Origin: Pararhizobium sp. IMCC21322
Lineage (GTDB): Bacteria > Pseudomonadota > Alphaproteobacteria > Rhizobiales > GCA-2746425
Direction of reading: 5' to 3'
Assembly: GCF_030758295.1 (NCBI RefSeq)
Contig: NZ_CP132335.1
Span: 4,502,412 to 4,566,411, forward strand
Length of the DNA: 64,000 nucleotides
A program made the translations under genes and the position numbers. The notes below the pieces were generated by a model. It saw nothing but the letters and a program-made list of their open reading frames with translations, ran no database searches and had not been told where the DNA came from. Shown piece by piece: positions 1 to 9,310 of this stretch (position 1 is the first letter of the stretch; every line of letters starts with the position of its first letter).

Positions 1-272
1 AGCGGATTATCATCATCCCCGAACCGACGCCCGCTCAATTGGGCAATCGTTGCCAGTGCCGTTTCAACCTGCTCGGTCAGCAGGGCCGGGAAGGATTTAT
101 CATTGTCATAATAGTAGGTGCAGACTTCGGTGGTCACAGTAAATCCTGGTGGTACAGGCAGCCCCAGCGAAGACATTTCCGCCAGATTTGCACCTTTGCC
201 ACCCAGCAAATTGCGCATTTCAGCCGAACCTTCGGCCCGACCATCACCAAATTCATAGACCCACTTGTCCAC
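1..272 (-). CDS. ppdK: Pyruvate, phosphate dikinase, N-terminal fragment (runs off the window)
   Basis: PPDK interconverts pyruvate, ATP and phosphate with phosphoenolpyruvate, AMP and pyrophosphate in the cytoplasm. The 90 visible codons carry the family N-terminus: WVYEFGDG near the start, then the nucleotide-binding stretch NLLGGKGANLAEMSSLGLP and GFTVTTEVCTYYY. The start is taken as GTG at 272 because a strong ribosome site (GGAGGAG) lies six bases upstream. No ATG is available at this position. The rest of the gene lies to the left of the window. The 244 bp up to the glycosyltransferase hold nothing recognisable. The identification is firm because the glycine-rich segment is diagnostic. 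Confidence 0.93.
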   Translation of the reverse strand, partial: MDKWVYEFGDGRAEGSAEMRNLLGGKGANLAEMSSLGLPVPPGFTVTTEVCTYYYDNDKSFPALLTEQVETALATIAQLSGRRFGDDDNP

Positions 273-516
273 AACGCACTCCTCCGACTGCACAGGGATT
301 CCCACATTGGATATGTGGAATTCACTCCCGGCATTCCCAAACGGCACCTAGCCCTACCGCGCAGATTGCTGCAGCGCAACAAGGAAAATTCCAATATCCG
401 GAAAAAGTGAGACTCCTTGACAAATTTAGATTGAGAACGTTTGGCAATGATAATGAGGAAGAGGAAGATTCTGGCACGTGCAAAGCTCAGAACGTCGCTC
501 TGCTATGCCAGAGAGA

Positions 517-1560
517 TCAAAGCTCTTGCAGAAATCGTAAATACTGATCGACGATGGCGGATTTTGAAAAGCCGGTTTTCCATTTCTCAAACGCAGCATC
601 AGCGACCCTATTGCGCAGGGCATCATCCTTCACAAAGCGCGTAATCTCCCGACTTAGCGCCTCATGATCATCAATCGGAAAAAGCGTCCCGAAGGTACCT
701 GCATCGCCTATGAGCCAGCTTGGTCCTTCCGATGCAGAAGCCACAACAGGAACTTTCTTCGACCACGCTTCGATCACTACATTTGACAAAGGTTCGTGCC
801 GTGAAGGCACCACACAAACATCCGCTTGATCCAGCAATGAAGACTGATCATGCCGCCATCCCAAGAAGCGGATACGGCTTGCAAGGTTCAATTGGTCTGC
901 AAGACTGTGCAAAGCAGCTTCTTCTTCCCCGGCCCCCGCCAGCCACAACACTGCATGCGGCCACACATCCTGCATAGCACGGATTAAAGTATCAAACCCT
1001 TTTGATGGATGAAGACGGCCGCATGCCAAAATCACAAATGCATTTTCCGCAGTATCAAAATCAGCGCGCCTCACTGGTGGCATGTTCGGCAATTCACCAA
1101 AATTAGAAATCGTTCTGACCTTCTTGTTATCCCATCCTTTACTTACGCAAAACCGTTCCAAATCAGGAGTATTGCATATGATGTGATCAAAACCGGAATA
1201 GTATTTGAGTGGGTAGTAGCCGCCAAATCTTGCCACACGTTTATAATTACCGGCTGGAATTCGGCGTGCGGCACGGTTCATCCATGCCATGACAACATTT
1301 GCATCTTCCGCCATCAGAGCCCTCTGGAATGCTTTGGTAGCCAGCCAACCCTTAGGTCCCCTGTCAAAAGTGAATTGTTGAACCGGCAGGCCTGCATCGG
1401 ACAGTTCCTCAAAACGATCTTTGTCATGTCCGATAAACAAGGATTGCCGCAACCCTGCCGCAGACAGGGCAATTGCCAGCTTGACAAAGAAACGTTCAGC
1501 GCCACCTTGAGCCTCTCCCACCATTACCTGAGCAAATTTTATATTCTCGGCAAGCTTCAT
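517..1560 (-). CDS. GT4-family glycosyltransferase
   Basis: A retaining glycosyltransferase of the GT-B fold, family 4, of 347 residues. The N-terminal half has the acceptor-domain opening (MVGEAQGGAERFF), with the Gly-Gly-x-Glu pattern usual after the first strand. The C-terminal half has ILACGRLHPSKGFDTLIRA, typical of the GT4 donor domain, and the E-x7-E motif in EPLSNVVIEAWSKKVPVVAS. The donor sugar and acceptor cannot be read from sequence. ATG at 1560 is preferred to a TTG ten codons upstream because the conserved domain begins directly after it, although neither start has a strong ribosome site. It probably acts at the cytoplasmic face in polysaccharide or glycolipid assembly, but no other glycan genes flank it. 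Confidence 0.85.
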   Translation of the reverse strand: MKLAENIKFAQVMVGEAQGGAERFFVKLAIALSAAGLRQSLFIGHDKDRFEELSDAGLPVQQFTFDRGPKGWLATKAFQRALMAEDANVVMAWMNRAARRIPAGNYKRVARFGGYYPLKYYSGFDHIICNTPDLERFCVSKGWDNKKVRTISNFGELPNMPPVRRADFDTAENAFVILACGRLHPSKGFDTLIRAMQDVWPHAVLWLAGAGEEEAALHSLADQLNLASRIRFLGWRHDQSSLLDQADVCVVPSRHEPLSNVVIEAWSKKVPVVASASEGPSWLIGDAGTFGTLFPIDDHEALSREITRFVKDDALRNRVADAAFEKWKTGFSKSAIVDQYLRFLQEL

Positions 1561-1620
1561 CAGGCGGGACTCACAGGTTTGATTGTGCAAAGAAGATCAT
1601 CTGAAAGGGAATTGAGGCCT

Positions 1621-2154
1621 ATGATAATGCAGTCACTGAACGGCGTCGAGGCTCTATTGTTGATTGGCGGCCCGGCTGGATGTGGTAAAACAACAATTGC
1701 CGAAAGAATTGTAAAATCACCTGAATGCTTTGACTTGCCAATTCAATGCCCGACACCACTGCATCGGACCGACTGGAAATCTCTTACAACAAAACAATTT
1801 CACGAAGGCACGGTCATCATCGAATTTGCCACGAACAGGCTATCTGATCCGGCGCAACTGCAAACCTATAATGACTTTATCAACGCCCTTGAAAAAGCAG
1901 CACCAATCCGAGCAGGATATACAGGGCAGATAGACAGAAAAACCTTGCGTATGCGCTATTTACAACGCATGAAGCCGAGCCATTTTATGCATTTAGGTAA
2001 ATGGAAATCGCTGATCCGGTACTTATTTGCTATGAAATCTGATGATTTCGGTATTGCCATATGGAATGAACTTTTGGACAAAAAATCTATCAACCGGCTC
2101 ACATGGCCCGTTCCCCCACGCACCGCCGATGAGCTGCCAAACCAACACGCCTAG
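1621..2154 (+). CDS. Small P-loop NTP-binding protein of unknown function
   Basis: A 177-residue protein with a clear Walker A motif [10 protein letters not shown] close to the N-terminus, preceded by a hydrophobic strand (ALLLIGG) as in P-loop kinases and AAA-type ATPases. A hydrophobic strand ending in an acidic residue (GTVIIEFAT) could serve as Walker B. The rest is basic and lysine/arginine-rich and shows no family I recognise. It resembles small nucleoside or sugar kinases in layout, so a kinase acting on a small metabolite or glycan is possible, but this is inference. The open frame extends far upstream, but ATG 1621 places the P-loop at a normal distance. The gene is divergent from the glycosyltransferase and its stop overlaps the end of nadC by four bases. 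Confidence 0.6.
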   Translation: MIMQSLNGVEALLLIGGPAGCGKTTIAERIVKSPECFDLPIQCPTPLHRTDWKSLTTKQFHEGTVIIEFATNRLSDPAQLQTYNDFINALEKAAPIRAGYTGQIDRKTLRMRYLQRMKPSHFMHLGKWKSLIRYLFAMKSDDFGIAIWNELLDKKSINRLTWPVPPRTADELPNQHA

Positions 2155-3029
2155 CGAATCGCTACATCAAGCCCCAAATCCAACACTGGTGCAGAATGTG
2201 TGATCCAGCCTGTGGAGATGTAGTCCACACCGGCTTCCGCCTTCTCAGCTATCGTCTCAAGCTTTACCCCACCGGACGCCTCTGTTCTGGTCGCAGGGTT
2301 TAGCTCTTTTACCATTGCAACGGCCTTCTTCAAGGTAGCTGCATTCATATTGTCCAGCAAAACCACATCCGGGTTGGCCGACAGAGCTTCAGCCAATTGT
2401 TCGAGCGTATCGACTTCAACTTCAATTTTTACCAGATGGCCGATGTAAGCCCGCGCCGCCTCAATGGTGGCGGTTACACTACCGACCACGCCAATGTGGT
2501 TGTCTTTGATCAAGATTGCGTCATCGAGGCCAAAGCGATGGTTGGCACCGCCGCCGCAGCGTACGGCGTATTTTTCAAAGGCGCGCAGGCCGGGTGTAGT
2601 TTTGCGGGTGCAGACCACCCTGGCCTTCGTGTGGGCAATTTTTTTGGCAAACTGGGCGGTGGCTGTTGCAATGCCGCTTAAATGGCCGAGATAATTCAGG
2701 GCAACGCGCTCAGCTGACAGCACATCCCGTGCCCGGCCTTTGATCCTGGCGACAATATCGCCGGGTGCTAGCGCCTCGCCATCATCAATCAGCGTTTCAA
2801 ACTGGATGTCCGGATTTATGGCTCGAAAGGCTGCGCGGGCCAAAGGCATGCCAGCAAGCACTCCGTCTTCACGCGAGGCAATAACGACATCAGCCATTGC
2901 ACCGGGAGGAATCGTGGCAAGTGTGGTGATGTCACCTGCCCGGCCTAGATCTTCCCGCAGCGCGGCACGCACCGCATCGTCAACCATGACGCTTGGCAAT
3001 TCAGGTTTGTAGGAATGCGGTTCGGTCAT
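2151..3029 (-). CDS. nadC: Nicotinate-nucleotide pyrophosphorylase (carboxylating)
   Basis: NadC converts quinolinate and phosphoribosyl pyrophosphate to nicotinate mononucleotide, carbon dioxide and pyrophosphate, the third step of NAD de novo synthesis. The 292 residues match the normal length. Visible signatures are [10 protein letters not shown] near residue 26, the catalytic stretch [31 protein letters not shown] with the substrate-binding Arg and Lys, [11 protein letters not shown], and the barrel end LEASGGV-like segment [12 protein letters not shown]. It starts nine bases after the nadB stop, so nadA-nadB-nadC form one operon on the minus strand. It is likely co-regulated by NrtR through the palindrome upstream of nadA. 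Confidence 0.97.
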   Translation of the reverse strand: MTEPHSYKPELPSVMVDDAVRAALREDLGRAGDITTLATIPPGAMADVVIASREDGVLAGMPLARAAFRAINPDIQFETLIDDGEALAPGDIVARIKGRARDVLSAERVALNYLGHLSGIATATAQFAKKIAHTKARVVCTRKTTPGLRAFEKYAVRCGGGANHRFGLDDAILIKDNHIGVVGSVTATIEAARAYIGHLVKIEVEVDTLEQLAEALSANPDVVLLDNMNAATLKKAVAMVKELNPATRTEASGGVKLETIAEKAEAGVDYISTGWITHSAPVLDLGLDVAIR

Positions 3030-3038
3030 AACGCTCCG

Positions 3039-4631
3039 TCAAGCTGCCTGTGGCAGCGCCGATGCGACAATCTGGTCAACATCTTCAAGGGTTAGAAATG
3101 TGCGGTGATGCCAGGCGCCTTCCGTATCAGGAAAATCAAGGCGCATATGTCCGCCCCTGCTCTCTTCCCGCGCGTAAGCGGCAGCAGCGATACAGCGGGC
3201 CACAGACGCCATATTGGCGATACGTGGCATCAGTGGCTTTCTGTACAAATCATCGAAAACCCGAAGCGCCTTCTTGAGGCCTTCACCGTCACGGGCAACG
3301 CCCACATGATCCGACATGGTCTTGCGAATCAAAGCGACAAGCTCTTCATCCATCTCGGAACGATCTGTGACTTCCGGCATGCCTTCATCCGGCCAGCGAT
3401 GGCGCTGTGGCGAAGGCAATGTACCCTGAATATCCTGCGCAATACGTGTGGCAAACACCACAGCTTCCAGCAATGAATTCGATGCCAGCCTGTTGGCACC
3501 GTGTGCCCCGGTGGCAGCAGCCTCGCCGCAGGCCCAAAGCCCATCAACAGATGTCCGGCCCCGTACATCCACATGAACGCCGCCCATATGGTAATGCTCT
3601 GCCGGAACCACCGGAATAGGGTCTGTCACCGGGTCGATGCCAGCAGACATGCAGGACGCATAAACGGTTGGGAAGTTCTCCGGGAATTTTTCGCCGACGC
3701 TCTTCCGGCAATCCAGAAAGGCGCCTTTACCGCTTTGCACCTGTGTGTGAATGGCGCGGGCGACAATATCGCGTGGTGCCAATTCGGCATCTTCATGAAT
3801 ATCCAGCATGAAACGGTGGCCATCATTGTCAATCAGATGAGCGCCCTCGCCGCGCAAGGCTTCTGTGGCCAGCGGTGCCGGGTCACGTCCGATATTGATG
3901 GCCGTTGGATGAAACTGGACAAACTCCAGATCAGACAGGATGGCCCCAGCCTGCGCTGCCATGGCGATACCACCACCACGGGCCTGTTGCGGGTTTGTGG
4001 TAACAGCATAAAGGCCACCCACACCGCCCGAACACATGACTATTGCCCGCGCAGGCAGCAAAATACGATTGGTCAGGCCACCACGCAGGTCCTGCGCAAT
4101 GATGCCGCTGATCTGCTTGCCTTTCATACGCAATTGCTCGCCGACAAACCCTTCCAGCACGCGAATGGACGGTGTTTTGCGAACCTCGGCAACCAGTGCG
4201 CTCATAATAGCTGCACCGGCCATATCACCACGCACACGCACAATCCGGCGTTCCGAATGTGCAGCCTCACGCGACAATTTCAAATGGCCTTCCAGATCCT
4301 TGTCAAAAGGCACGCCATAGGCCAGCAGATCATGAATGCGGTCAGAGGCTTCCGAGGCCATGACGCGAGCAATTTTCTCATCCACCAGCCCGGCCCCGGC
4401 AGCAACCGTGTCGGCCACATGAGACTCGGCACTGTCACCGGGAGACATGGCCGCGGCAATGCCACCCTGCGCCCATGCCGAAGATGCCCCTTCGCCAATC
4501 GGCGCAGACGTCAGCACGGTAACGGGTCTTGGTGCAAGTTTCAGGGCGCAGAACAAGCCTGCAAGCCCACCACCAACGATGACCACATCATCTATGCCCT
4601 CATTTGACTGGGGCGTCAGAACCTCAACCAT
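3039..4631 (-). CDS. nadB: L-aspartate oxidase
   Basis: NadB is the FAD enzyme that oxidises L-aspartate to iminoaspartate, the substrate of NadA. The 530-residue protein has the Rossmann FAD motif GGGLAG at residues 20-25, the [12 protein letters not shown] segment characteristic of NadB and the succinate dehydrogenase flavoprotein family, QFHPTAI in the active-site region, EALRGEGA, and [25 protein letters not shown] near the C-terminus of the FAD domain. It lies seven bases downstream of nadA and nine upstream of nadC. A long open frame on the opposite strand across this gene is a coding shadow. Confidence 0.97.
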   Translation of the reverse strand: MVEVLTPQSNEGIDDVVIVGGGLAGLFCALKLAPRPVTVLTSAPIGEGASSAWAQGGIAAAMSPGDSAESHVADTVAAGAGLVDEKIARVMASEASDRIHDLLAYGVPFDKDLEGHLKLSREAAHSERRIVRVRGDMAGAAIMSALVAEVRKTPSIRVLEGFVGEQLRMKGKQISGIIAQDLRGGLTNRILLPARAIVMCSGGVGGLYAVTTNPQQARGGGIAMAAQAGAILSDLEFVQFHPTAINIGRDPAPLATEALRGEGAHLIDNDGHRFMLDIHEDAELAPRDIVARAIHTQVQSGKGAFLDCRKSVGEKFPENFPTVYASCMSAGIDPVTDPIPVVPAEHYHMGGVHVDVRGRTSVDGLWACGEAAATGAHGANRLASNSLLEAVVFATRIAQDIQGTLPSPQRHRWPDEGMPEVTDRSEMDEELVALIRKTMSDHVGVARDGEGLKKALRVFDDLYRKPLMPRIANMASVARCIAAAAYAREESRGGHMRLDFPDTEGAWHHRTFLTLEDVDQIVASALPQAA

Positions 4632-4638
4632 GATGCAA

Positions 4639-5751
4639 TCAATTCTTCCAGTTGATCATGCGCTCAACGGAATTGCGCGCCCGTTCTGCCACCGAAGGAT
4701 CAATCAGAACTTCCTCTTCCATGGTCAGCAGGCAATCAAGAATATTGGCAAGCGTGATGCGCTTCATATGCGGGCACAGATTACAGGGTTTGATGAAATT
4801 CACCTCTGGCACTTCAGCCGCAACATTACTGGCCATAGAGCACTCGGTCACCATCACAACCTTGTCCGGACGATGGTCTTTCACCCAGTTTATCATATGA
4901 GCGGTTGAGCCTGTAAAGTCAGCCTCGGCCACCACGTCAGGCTGGCATTCGGGATGTGCGATAATCTTGATGGAGGGATCATCTTCGCGGTAACGGCGCA
5001 ATTCCTCGCCTGTGAAACGCTCATGCACTTCGCAGGCGCCCTTCCAGGAAATGATTTCCACGTCCGTCTGGCTGGCCACGAAACTCGCCAGATACTGATC
5101 GGGCAGGAAAATGACTTTTGGCACACCCAGACTTTCAACAATCTGCACAGCGTTGGATGACGTGCAGCAAATATCAACTTCGGCTTTAACATCAGCCGTG
5201 GTGTTGACATAGGCTACAACTGGCACACCGGGATAGGCCTCGCGCAACAAGCGCACATCGGCACCATTGATTGAGGAAGCCAGGGAACACCCGGCCCGGC
5301 TGTCAGGGATCAAAACGGTTTTTTGCGGGCTCAGCATTTTGGACGTTTCCGCCATGAAATGCACACCGCACTGAACAATAATGTCCTCGTCAAGATTGCT
5401 GGCCTCAATGGCCAGTTGCAAACTGTCACCAACAAAATCCGCAACGCCATGAAAGATTTCCGGCGTCTGGTAATTATGCGCCAAAATCACAGCATTGCGT
5501 TGTTTCTTGATTTTATTGATGTGGTAAATCAATGGCGCAAAAACCGGCCATTCAATGGCAGGAATCTGCTCTTTGACCTTTTCATAGATGGGCGCAGTCG
5601 CAGCCGCGATCTCGTCTGTGTAAGTCAAATCTGGCATTGGCAGCGTGCCGAAACGCGATGCGGCACTTTCTTGCGCAATTGCAGAACCAGCCAGAGCGGC
5701 CGTTTGGCCAGCAGCACTGTTATCGATGGCAATTGTTGATGTTGTGGACAT
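4639..5751 (-). CDS. nadA: Quinolinate synthase
   Basis: NadA condenses iminoaspartate with dihydroxyacetone phosphate to quinolinate, using a 4Fe-4S cluster. The 370-residue product shows the three cluster-cysteine regions expected of the family: [24 protein letters not shown], and [12 protein letters not shown] near the C-terminus. [27 protein letters not shown] gives the substrate-binding HNYQ motif and Asp-Ser-Leu. ATG 5751 is chosen over a GTG four codons upstream because a GAGGG ribosome site sits at the right spacing before it. It is the first gene of the NAD operon and the nearest one to the candidate NrtR operator. Confidence 0.96.
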   Translation of the reverse strand: MSTTSTIAIDNSAAGQTAALAGSAIAQESAASRFGTLPMPDLTYTDEIAAATAPIYEKVKEQIPAIEWPVFAPLIYHINKIKKQRNAVILAHNYQTPEIFHGVADFVGDSLQLAIEASNLDEDIIVQCGVHFMAETSKMLSPQKTVLIPDSRAGCSLASSINGADVRLLREAYPGVPVVAYVNTTADVKAEVDICCTSSNAVQIVESLGVPKVIFLPDQYLASFVASQTDVEIISWKGACEVHERFTGEELRRYREDDPSIKIIAHPECQPDVVAEADFTGSTAHMINWVKDHRPDKVVMVTECSMASNVAAEVPEVNFIKPCNLCPHMKRITLANILDCLLTMEEEVLIDPSVAERARNSVERMINWKN

Positions 5752-5826
5752 ATCGCCCTCCACTGTTCACTTGCGTCAAAACCGCAGCAGACTGCCTGCC
5801 TTGCGCGAATTAACTTCGATCCTACT

Positions 5827-5845
5827 TATACTCAATCTGAGTATA
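5827..5845. promoter_or_regulatory. Perfect 19-bp palindrome between nrtR and nadA, candidate NrtR operator
   Basis: The sequence TATACTCA-ATC-TGAGTATA has eight-base arms with no mismatch and a three-base centre. It lies 76 bases upstream of the nadA start and 67 bases beyond the nrtR stop. NrtR proteins are known to repress NAD genes through palindromic sites next to nad operons, so this is the obvious operator. The assignment to NrtR rests on position and symmetry, not on a motif search. Confidence 0.72.
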
Positions 5846-5911
5846 TATATGAAGATGACTGTATTTTGCAAGTCTCAAAACCGTAAAGCCACAGATTCCA
5901 CCTGCGGTGGT

Positions 5912-6880
5912 TTAGACACGCAATCCAGGCGCAGGACGTTCCAGCAGCACCTCCCGGCGAAACCGGAACAATTGTGCGGGTCGGCCACCGGTTTGCACAC
6001 TGCTTGTCCCTGTTGGTTCTACCAAAGCATTGGCTTCCACCAGGCGGCGAAAATTTTGCTTGTGAAGATGGCGTCCGGCCAGTGCTTCAACAGTTTTCTG
6101 CAAATCTGTCAGGGTGAATTCATCGCCCATCAACTCAAAGACCAGTGGGCGGTATTTCAGCTTGGCACGCAACCGGGAGATTGCAGTTGCCAGAATGCGG
6201 CGGTGATCATATCTCATCGGACGGCCTGTATGGGCAAACATCTCGCTGACAAGCCTCGTATCGCGCCCGTCAACCGCAACCTCCCGGACCAGCCCGGCCT
6301 CATAAAGCAATTCATAGCGGTCCAGCACGCGTTCATCATCCCAAACAAGACCATCGAGCGCAAAGGCCAGCTTCAATCGTTCGGCTTTGGTTGCATCACC
6401 ATGAGAGGCCCATCCCGAAAGCGCCGGCAGCAAATACTGATCCAGAATCTCCGGACGGCCCGCGCGCCAGTCTTCCCAGGGAAAATAGACATACCAGGGC
6501 TGAAACGAAGCTCCAGACAGTTTCAACGCCTCGGCGCTGACCGCATCCTCCGGTGCAGCACCTCGGCTCAGCGCCAGATAGCCAACTGAGACCACATGAT
6601 AGGCCTTGTCACCGGGCTGGGCATGGCGGCCTCTGTCTCCGAATGTATAAAGCTGCTCCACGTGGCCAATTTGAAGGCCGGCCTGCGCTTCCACAAACGC
6701 CCGCAGCCCCAGCTCAAAAGTCCGATGCCGCAAGGGATCAAACGGACCGAAGGGCAACATATCCTGCCCATCACCTTTGTCCTCGGCGCAAATTGTCAGA
6801 ATCAAAGGCGTCTGATCCTTCAGGCCAACAACTGCTGCGCTGAGACCAATAGCAATATTTTTTCCGTCAAAGCGTTCCAT
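5912..6880 (-). CDS. nrtR: NrtR-type Nudix-related transcriptional regulator of NAD metabolism
   Basis: NrtR proteins combine a catalytically inactive Nudix domain, which senses ADP-ribose or related NAD metabolites, with a C-terminal winged helix. Here residues 10-150 form the Nudix-like part, with a degenerate Nudix box (GPFDPLRHRTFELGLRAF) that lacks the REVxEExG core, and YTFGDRGR plus VVSVGYLAL typical of the family. The C-terminal region (about 195-320) has LRAKLKYRPLVFELMGDEFTLTDLQ, the NrtR winged-helix signature. ATG 6880 is used; a GTG three codons upstream is possible. The start overlaps the end of the phosphatase gene upstream, and the gene lies directly ahead of nadABC on the same strand. 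Confidence 0.9.
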   Translation of the reverse strand: MERFDGKNIAIGLSAAVVGLKDQTPLILTICAEDKGDGQDMLPFGPFDPLRHRTFELGLRAFVEAQAGLQIGHVEQLYTFGDRGRHAQPGDKAYHVVSVGYLALSRGAAPEDAVSAEALKLSGASFQPWYVYFPWEDWRAGRPEILDQYLLPALSGWASHGDATKAERLKLAFALDGLVWDDERVLDRYELLYEAGLVREVAVDGRDTRLVSEMFAHTGRPMRYDHRRILATAISRLRAKLKYRPLVFELMGDEFTLTDLQKTVEALAGRHLHKQNFRRLVEANALVEPTGTSSVQTGGRPAQLFRFRREVLLERPAPGLRV

Positions 6881-7400
6881 CGTCCACACCGGATATGCTC
6901 AGATGAAAAACACTGCCTTCAAAACAGTCTATACCCCGGCCAATATCTTCGACCGCCGCCAGCATGCGCCCTTCCCGCCCCAATACATAATCAGCCAAAG
7001 CCACAAGCCGCTTATTGGGAGTCGCTTCGGGTGAACGTGCGCGAATGGTTGCCGCAACCAGTTTTTCATCAAGGTCTGGCCGCAAAAGACAGGTGGCAAT
7101 CATTGCCCCGGCTGTGGATCGGCTGACTCCGGCCCAGCAATGCACAATCAGTGGTGCTGCCTGATCCCAGTTTTCAACAAAGCGGACAAATTCTCTCACA
7201 TGCTGTTCGCCGGGCAACAGCATGCCTTCTAGCGGCTCATTGATGTCATTAAAACCAAGAAACAAATGATTCTCAGGCTCGATGGTGGGTGGGCGCGCGA
7301 CAATTGTATCTGCATTGATCAGCGTTGCCATATGGCTGGCCTGGCTGTCACTGGCAGTCTTTTCAAGCCTGTCGAGGGAGCAAACGTAAATTGCGCTCAT
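6867..7400 (-). CDS. Tyrosine-phosphatase-like protein (CX5R family)
   Basis: A 177-residue cytoplasmic protein with the Cys-based phosphatase loop HCWAGVSRST, in which C88 would be the nucleophile and R94 the phosphate-binding arginine. The following helix STAGAMIATCLL fits the dual-specificity or tyrosine phosphatase fold. FNDINEPLEG upstream could supply the acid aspartate. The C-terminal residues are not conserved in any family I can name. It overlaps nrtR by 14 bases and starts ten bases after the HD-hydrolase stop, so it is part of the ygfZ-HD-phosphatase-nrtR transcription unit. The substrate is unknown; inositol phosphates or nucleotides are as plausible as protein. Confidence 0.82.
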   Translation of the reverse strand: MSAIYVCSLDRLEKTASDSQASHMATLINADTIVARPPTIEPENHLFLGFNDINEPLEGMLLPGEQHVREFVRFVENWDQAAPLIVHCWAGVSRSTAGAMIATCLLRPDLDEKLVAATIRARSPEATPNKRLVALADYVLGREGRMLAAVEDIGRGIDCFEGSVFHLSISGVDDGTL

Positions 7401-7409
7401 CCAAATTCC

Positions 7410-8033
7410 TTATGCCTTTGTGTTCAGACGAAGTGTCAGTTGCTGAAACGCTTCCAGAAAGACTTTTTGTGCCTGATGAGCAGGCAACGGGTCCAGCAAA
7501 TCTGACACATCATCACCGGTAACGCCACGCGGGCGGCTGAAAAAACGATCGGCTTCCTCACTTGCAAAGCCCGCAAGCCACGTTGCTTCAAAGTAGGCAG
7601 CCATCCGATCACAGGATTTTATCGCTCGCAACTCTGTCTTGGAAAGCTCTGGCGGCAGCGAAAAACGCAGATGAATAGCTGTCTGCAATCGATTTTCTAC
7701 GCTCTTGTAATCGCCACCCATGACAGCTTTGAATGGCGAGATCATATCCCCCACCACATATTCCGGCGCATCATGCAGCAACAATGCCAGATACCAATAG
7801 GGCTTGGCCTCAGAAAACAGTTTTTCACCAATTCGCGCCACCAACAGGGAATGCTGCGCCACAGAAAAAGCGTGTTCACCGACGGTCTGCCCATTCCAGC
7901 GGGCAACCCGTGCCAACCCGTGTGCAATGTCCTCAATTTCAATATCAAGCGGTGACGGATCAAGCAGGTCCAATCGGCGTCCGGAGAGCATTCGTTGCCA
8001 GGCGCGTGTCGGCCTGTCCGCCTTCTGTGCCAC
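7410..8033 (-). CDS. HD-domain metal-dependent phosphohydrolase (YfbR-like)
   Basis: HD-domain hydrolases of this group act on nucleotides and related phosphates. The 207-residue protein shows SGRRLDLLDPSPLDIEIEDIAHGLARVARWNGQT, a conserved N-terminal block, then a histidine ligand in EHAFSVAQHS, the HD doublet in LLLHDAPEYVVGD, and a final aspartate in KSCDRMAAYFEA. GTG 8033 is taken as the start: GGTGGG stands at ribosome-site distance and the codon begins two bases after the ygfZ stop. A TTG nine codons upstream would overlap ygfZ. Family assignment is firm, but the substrate is not known. Confidence 0.83.
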   Translation of the reverse strand: MAQKADRPTRAWQRMLSGRRLDLLDPSPLDIEIEDIAHGLARVARWNGQTVGEHAFSVAQHSLLVARIGEKLFSEAKPYWYLALLLHDAPEYVVGDMISPFKAVMGGDYKSVENRLQTAIHLRFSLPPELSKTELRAIKSCDRMAAYFEATWLAGFASEEADRFFSRPRGVTGDDVSDLLDPLPAHQAQKVFLEAFQQLTLRLNTKA

Positions 8034-8035
8034 GC

Positions 8036-8911
8036 CTAAACCCACCGGAACGATACCCAATCCGGTAAAGCCAATGTCAGTTGCGCCGGCCCGGCTTTGA
8101 TGAAATGCCCCGCTTCCATCGCATCATTGACCCGGTCAAGCCGCACGGCCGCCAACCCCAGATGCGTGCTGACGCTGCCAAGTGTTCCGATGGTTTTTTT
8201 CTCCACCGTAATCTCAGTGCCAGGTTCGGGCAGTTCGTCGGTCGAGGAGACCAGCACTATCCGCCGTCTTGCAGTGCCTCTGTGCTTCATGCGCGACACA
8301 ACTTCCTGACCGACAAAGCATCCTTTTTCAAACCCGATTGCATTCATCTGGTCCAGATTGATGTCATGGGGAAACACATCGCCATAAGCATAATCGAGCG
8401 GGGCTTCAGGAACACCCAGTTCAATACGCTTCGCCAGATAAGAATCCGTCTCGTCAATCACCAAAGCAGCATCCGCCAACGCAGCTCCTATGACGGCCTC
8501 GGATATATAGGCCCGATTGCCAAGCCCGATATGGCGCGGATCCGTCACCACAGTGCCCGGCAATGTCGGCTCGTCGCCCTCGTCAGAGGAAGGCAGCAAC
8601 GCTAGGACGCTGACATCATCAGAAATATCAGAAACGGAGACATTGGCCCGCAATTTATACATGGAGAGCCGTTTCATGAGATCGGCCCCGGCGTCCGCCA
8701 GCGTATCCAGCAGATAGCCATCATTCATGGGAACCACGAAAAAGTCGAAAAGAAGCTTGCCCTGCGGTGTCAGCAAGGCGCCAAACCCGCTTGCGCGGTC
8801 TTTCAAACGATCCATATCAAAGGTGATGAGGCCTTGCAGAAAAATCTCTGCATCAGAACCACCAATATACAAAAGAGCGCGGTTTGTAAGGCGTATCGCA
8901 GAAACAGACAT
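8036..8911 (-). CDS. ygfZ: YgfZ/GcvT-family folate-binding protein
   Basis: YgfZ is a tetrahydrofolate-dependent protein that assists repair or assembly of iron-sulfur enzymes. The 291 residues contain the diagnostic KGCFVGQEVVSRMKHRGTARRR motif, with the conserved cysteine needed for function. The N-terminal block FLQGLITFDMDRL followed by GALLTPQGKLLFDFFV is typical of the GcvT-like fold. ATG 8911 is chosen since conserved sequence starts at once (SAIRLTNRALLYIGG); the 38 in-frame codons upstream run toward the repeat element and look non-coding. It heads a minus-strand run that leads through the HD hydrolase, phosphatase and nrtR to the NAD genes. Confidence 0.92.
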   Translation of the reverse strand: MSVSAIRLTNRALLYIGGSDAEIFLQGLITFDMDRLKDRASGFGALLTPQGKLLFDFFVVPMNDGYLLDTLADAGADLMKRLSMYKLRANVSVSDISDDVSVLALLPSSDEGDEPTLPGTVVTDPRHIGLGNRAYISEAVIGAALADAALVIDETDSYLAKRIELGVPEAPLDYAYGDVFPHDINLDQMNAIGFEKGCFVGQEVVSRMKHRGTARRRIVLVSSTDELPEPGTEITVEKKTIGTLGSVSTHLGLAAVRLDRVNDAMEAGHFIKAGPAQLTLALPDWVSFRWV

Positions 8912-8972
8912 AATAACGAACCACTTTATAAGGAATACAGGCGCAACACTTGCCATGCCATGAGCTTGCGGA

Positions 8973-9242
8973 CTAGGGTCTGCACCCGATCGGGAGATTG
9001 AATTGGCGCTGTCTGGAAAGCCCAATTGTTATGAGCAGATTGCTGATAAGGCTGGTTGCCTTTTCAAAATCTGCGAAGCGGCAGTTGGGCTTTCCAGACA
9101 GCGTCCCTACGGGATGAATGGGCTTTAGAGCAGGATATCGACGCAAAGGCTTGAAAACCAGACGGTTTCCTGTGCCTTCGCTCCTAACCCTGACCAAAAG
9201 CCCATTCACCAATCCAACCTCCCAATTGAGTCCAGACCCTAG
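8973..9242. repeat. 270-bp structured repeat with terminal inverted repeats, copy A
   Basis: This copy fills most of the ygfZ-prfC intergenic space (8912-9310) and is homologous, in opposite orientation, to 36538-36807. Its ends are inverted repeats of about 34 bases (8973-9006 with 9209-9242) that begin with CTAGGGTCTG. Inside, 9007-9025 pairs perfectly with 9085-9103 (19 bp), and 9115-9126 pairs with 9197-9208 (12 bp), so the element can fold as a three-way junction. Inside the 19-bp arm a further GCAGATT/AATCTGC stem and an AAGGC/GCCTT stem are nested. The minus strand keeps about 73 codons open, ending in the terminal repeat at TAG. No transposase is present. A MITE-like or retro-mobilised element is the best guess. 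Confidence 0.85.
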
Positions 9243-9310
9243 GTAAGCACAACTTGCATATTGGGCAAGCGCACAAACTTGCACGGTCAAAAAATAAAGA
9301 ATAGAAGATT

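Noticed and set aside
1009-1620. N-terminal 204 codons of the long frame that contains the P-loop protein
   Set aside because: They overlap the glycosyltransferase on the other strand and show no conserved features; the gene is taken to start at 1621.
3501-4607. Open frame of 368 codons on the plus strand across nadB
   Set aside because: It is antisense to a clearly conserved L-aspartate oxidase and its peptide is rich in His, Cys and Arg without any domain; it is a shadow frame.
8973-9242. Ordinary gene for a 105-residue protein within the repeat
   Set aside because: The frame coincides with paired stems and terminal repeats and starts outside the element in non-conserved sequence; recorded as a repeat, with the frame noted only as a finding.
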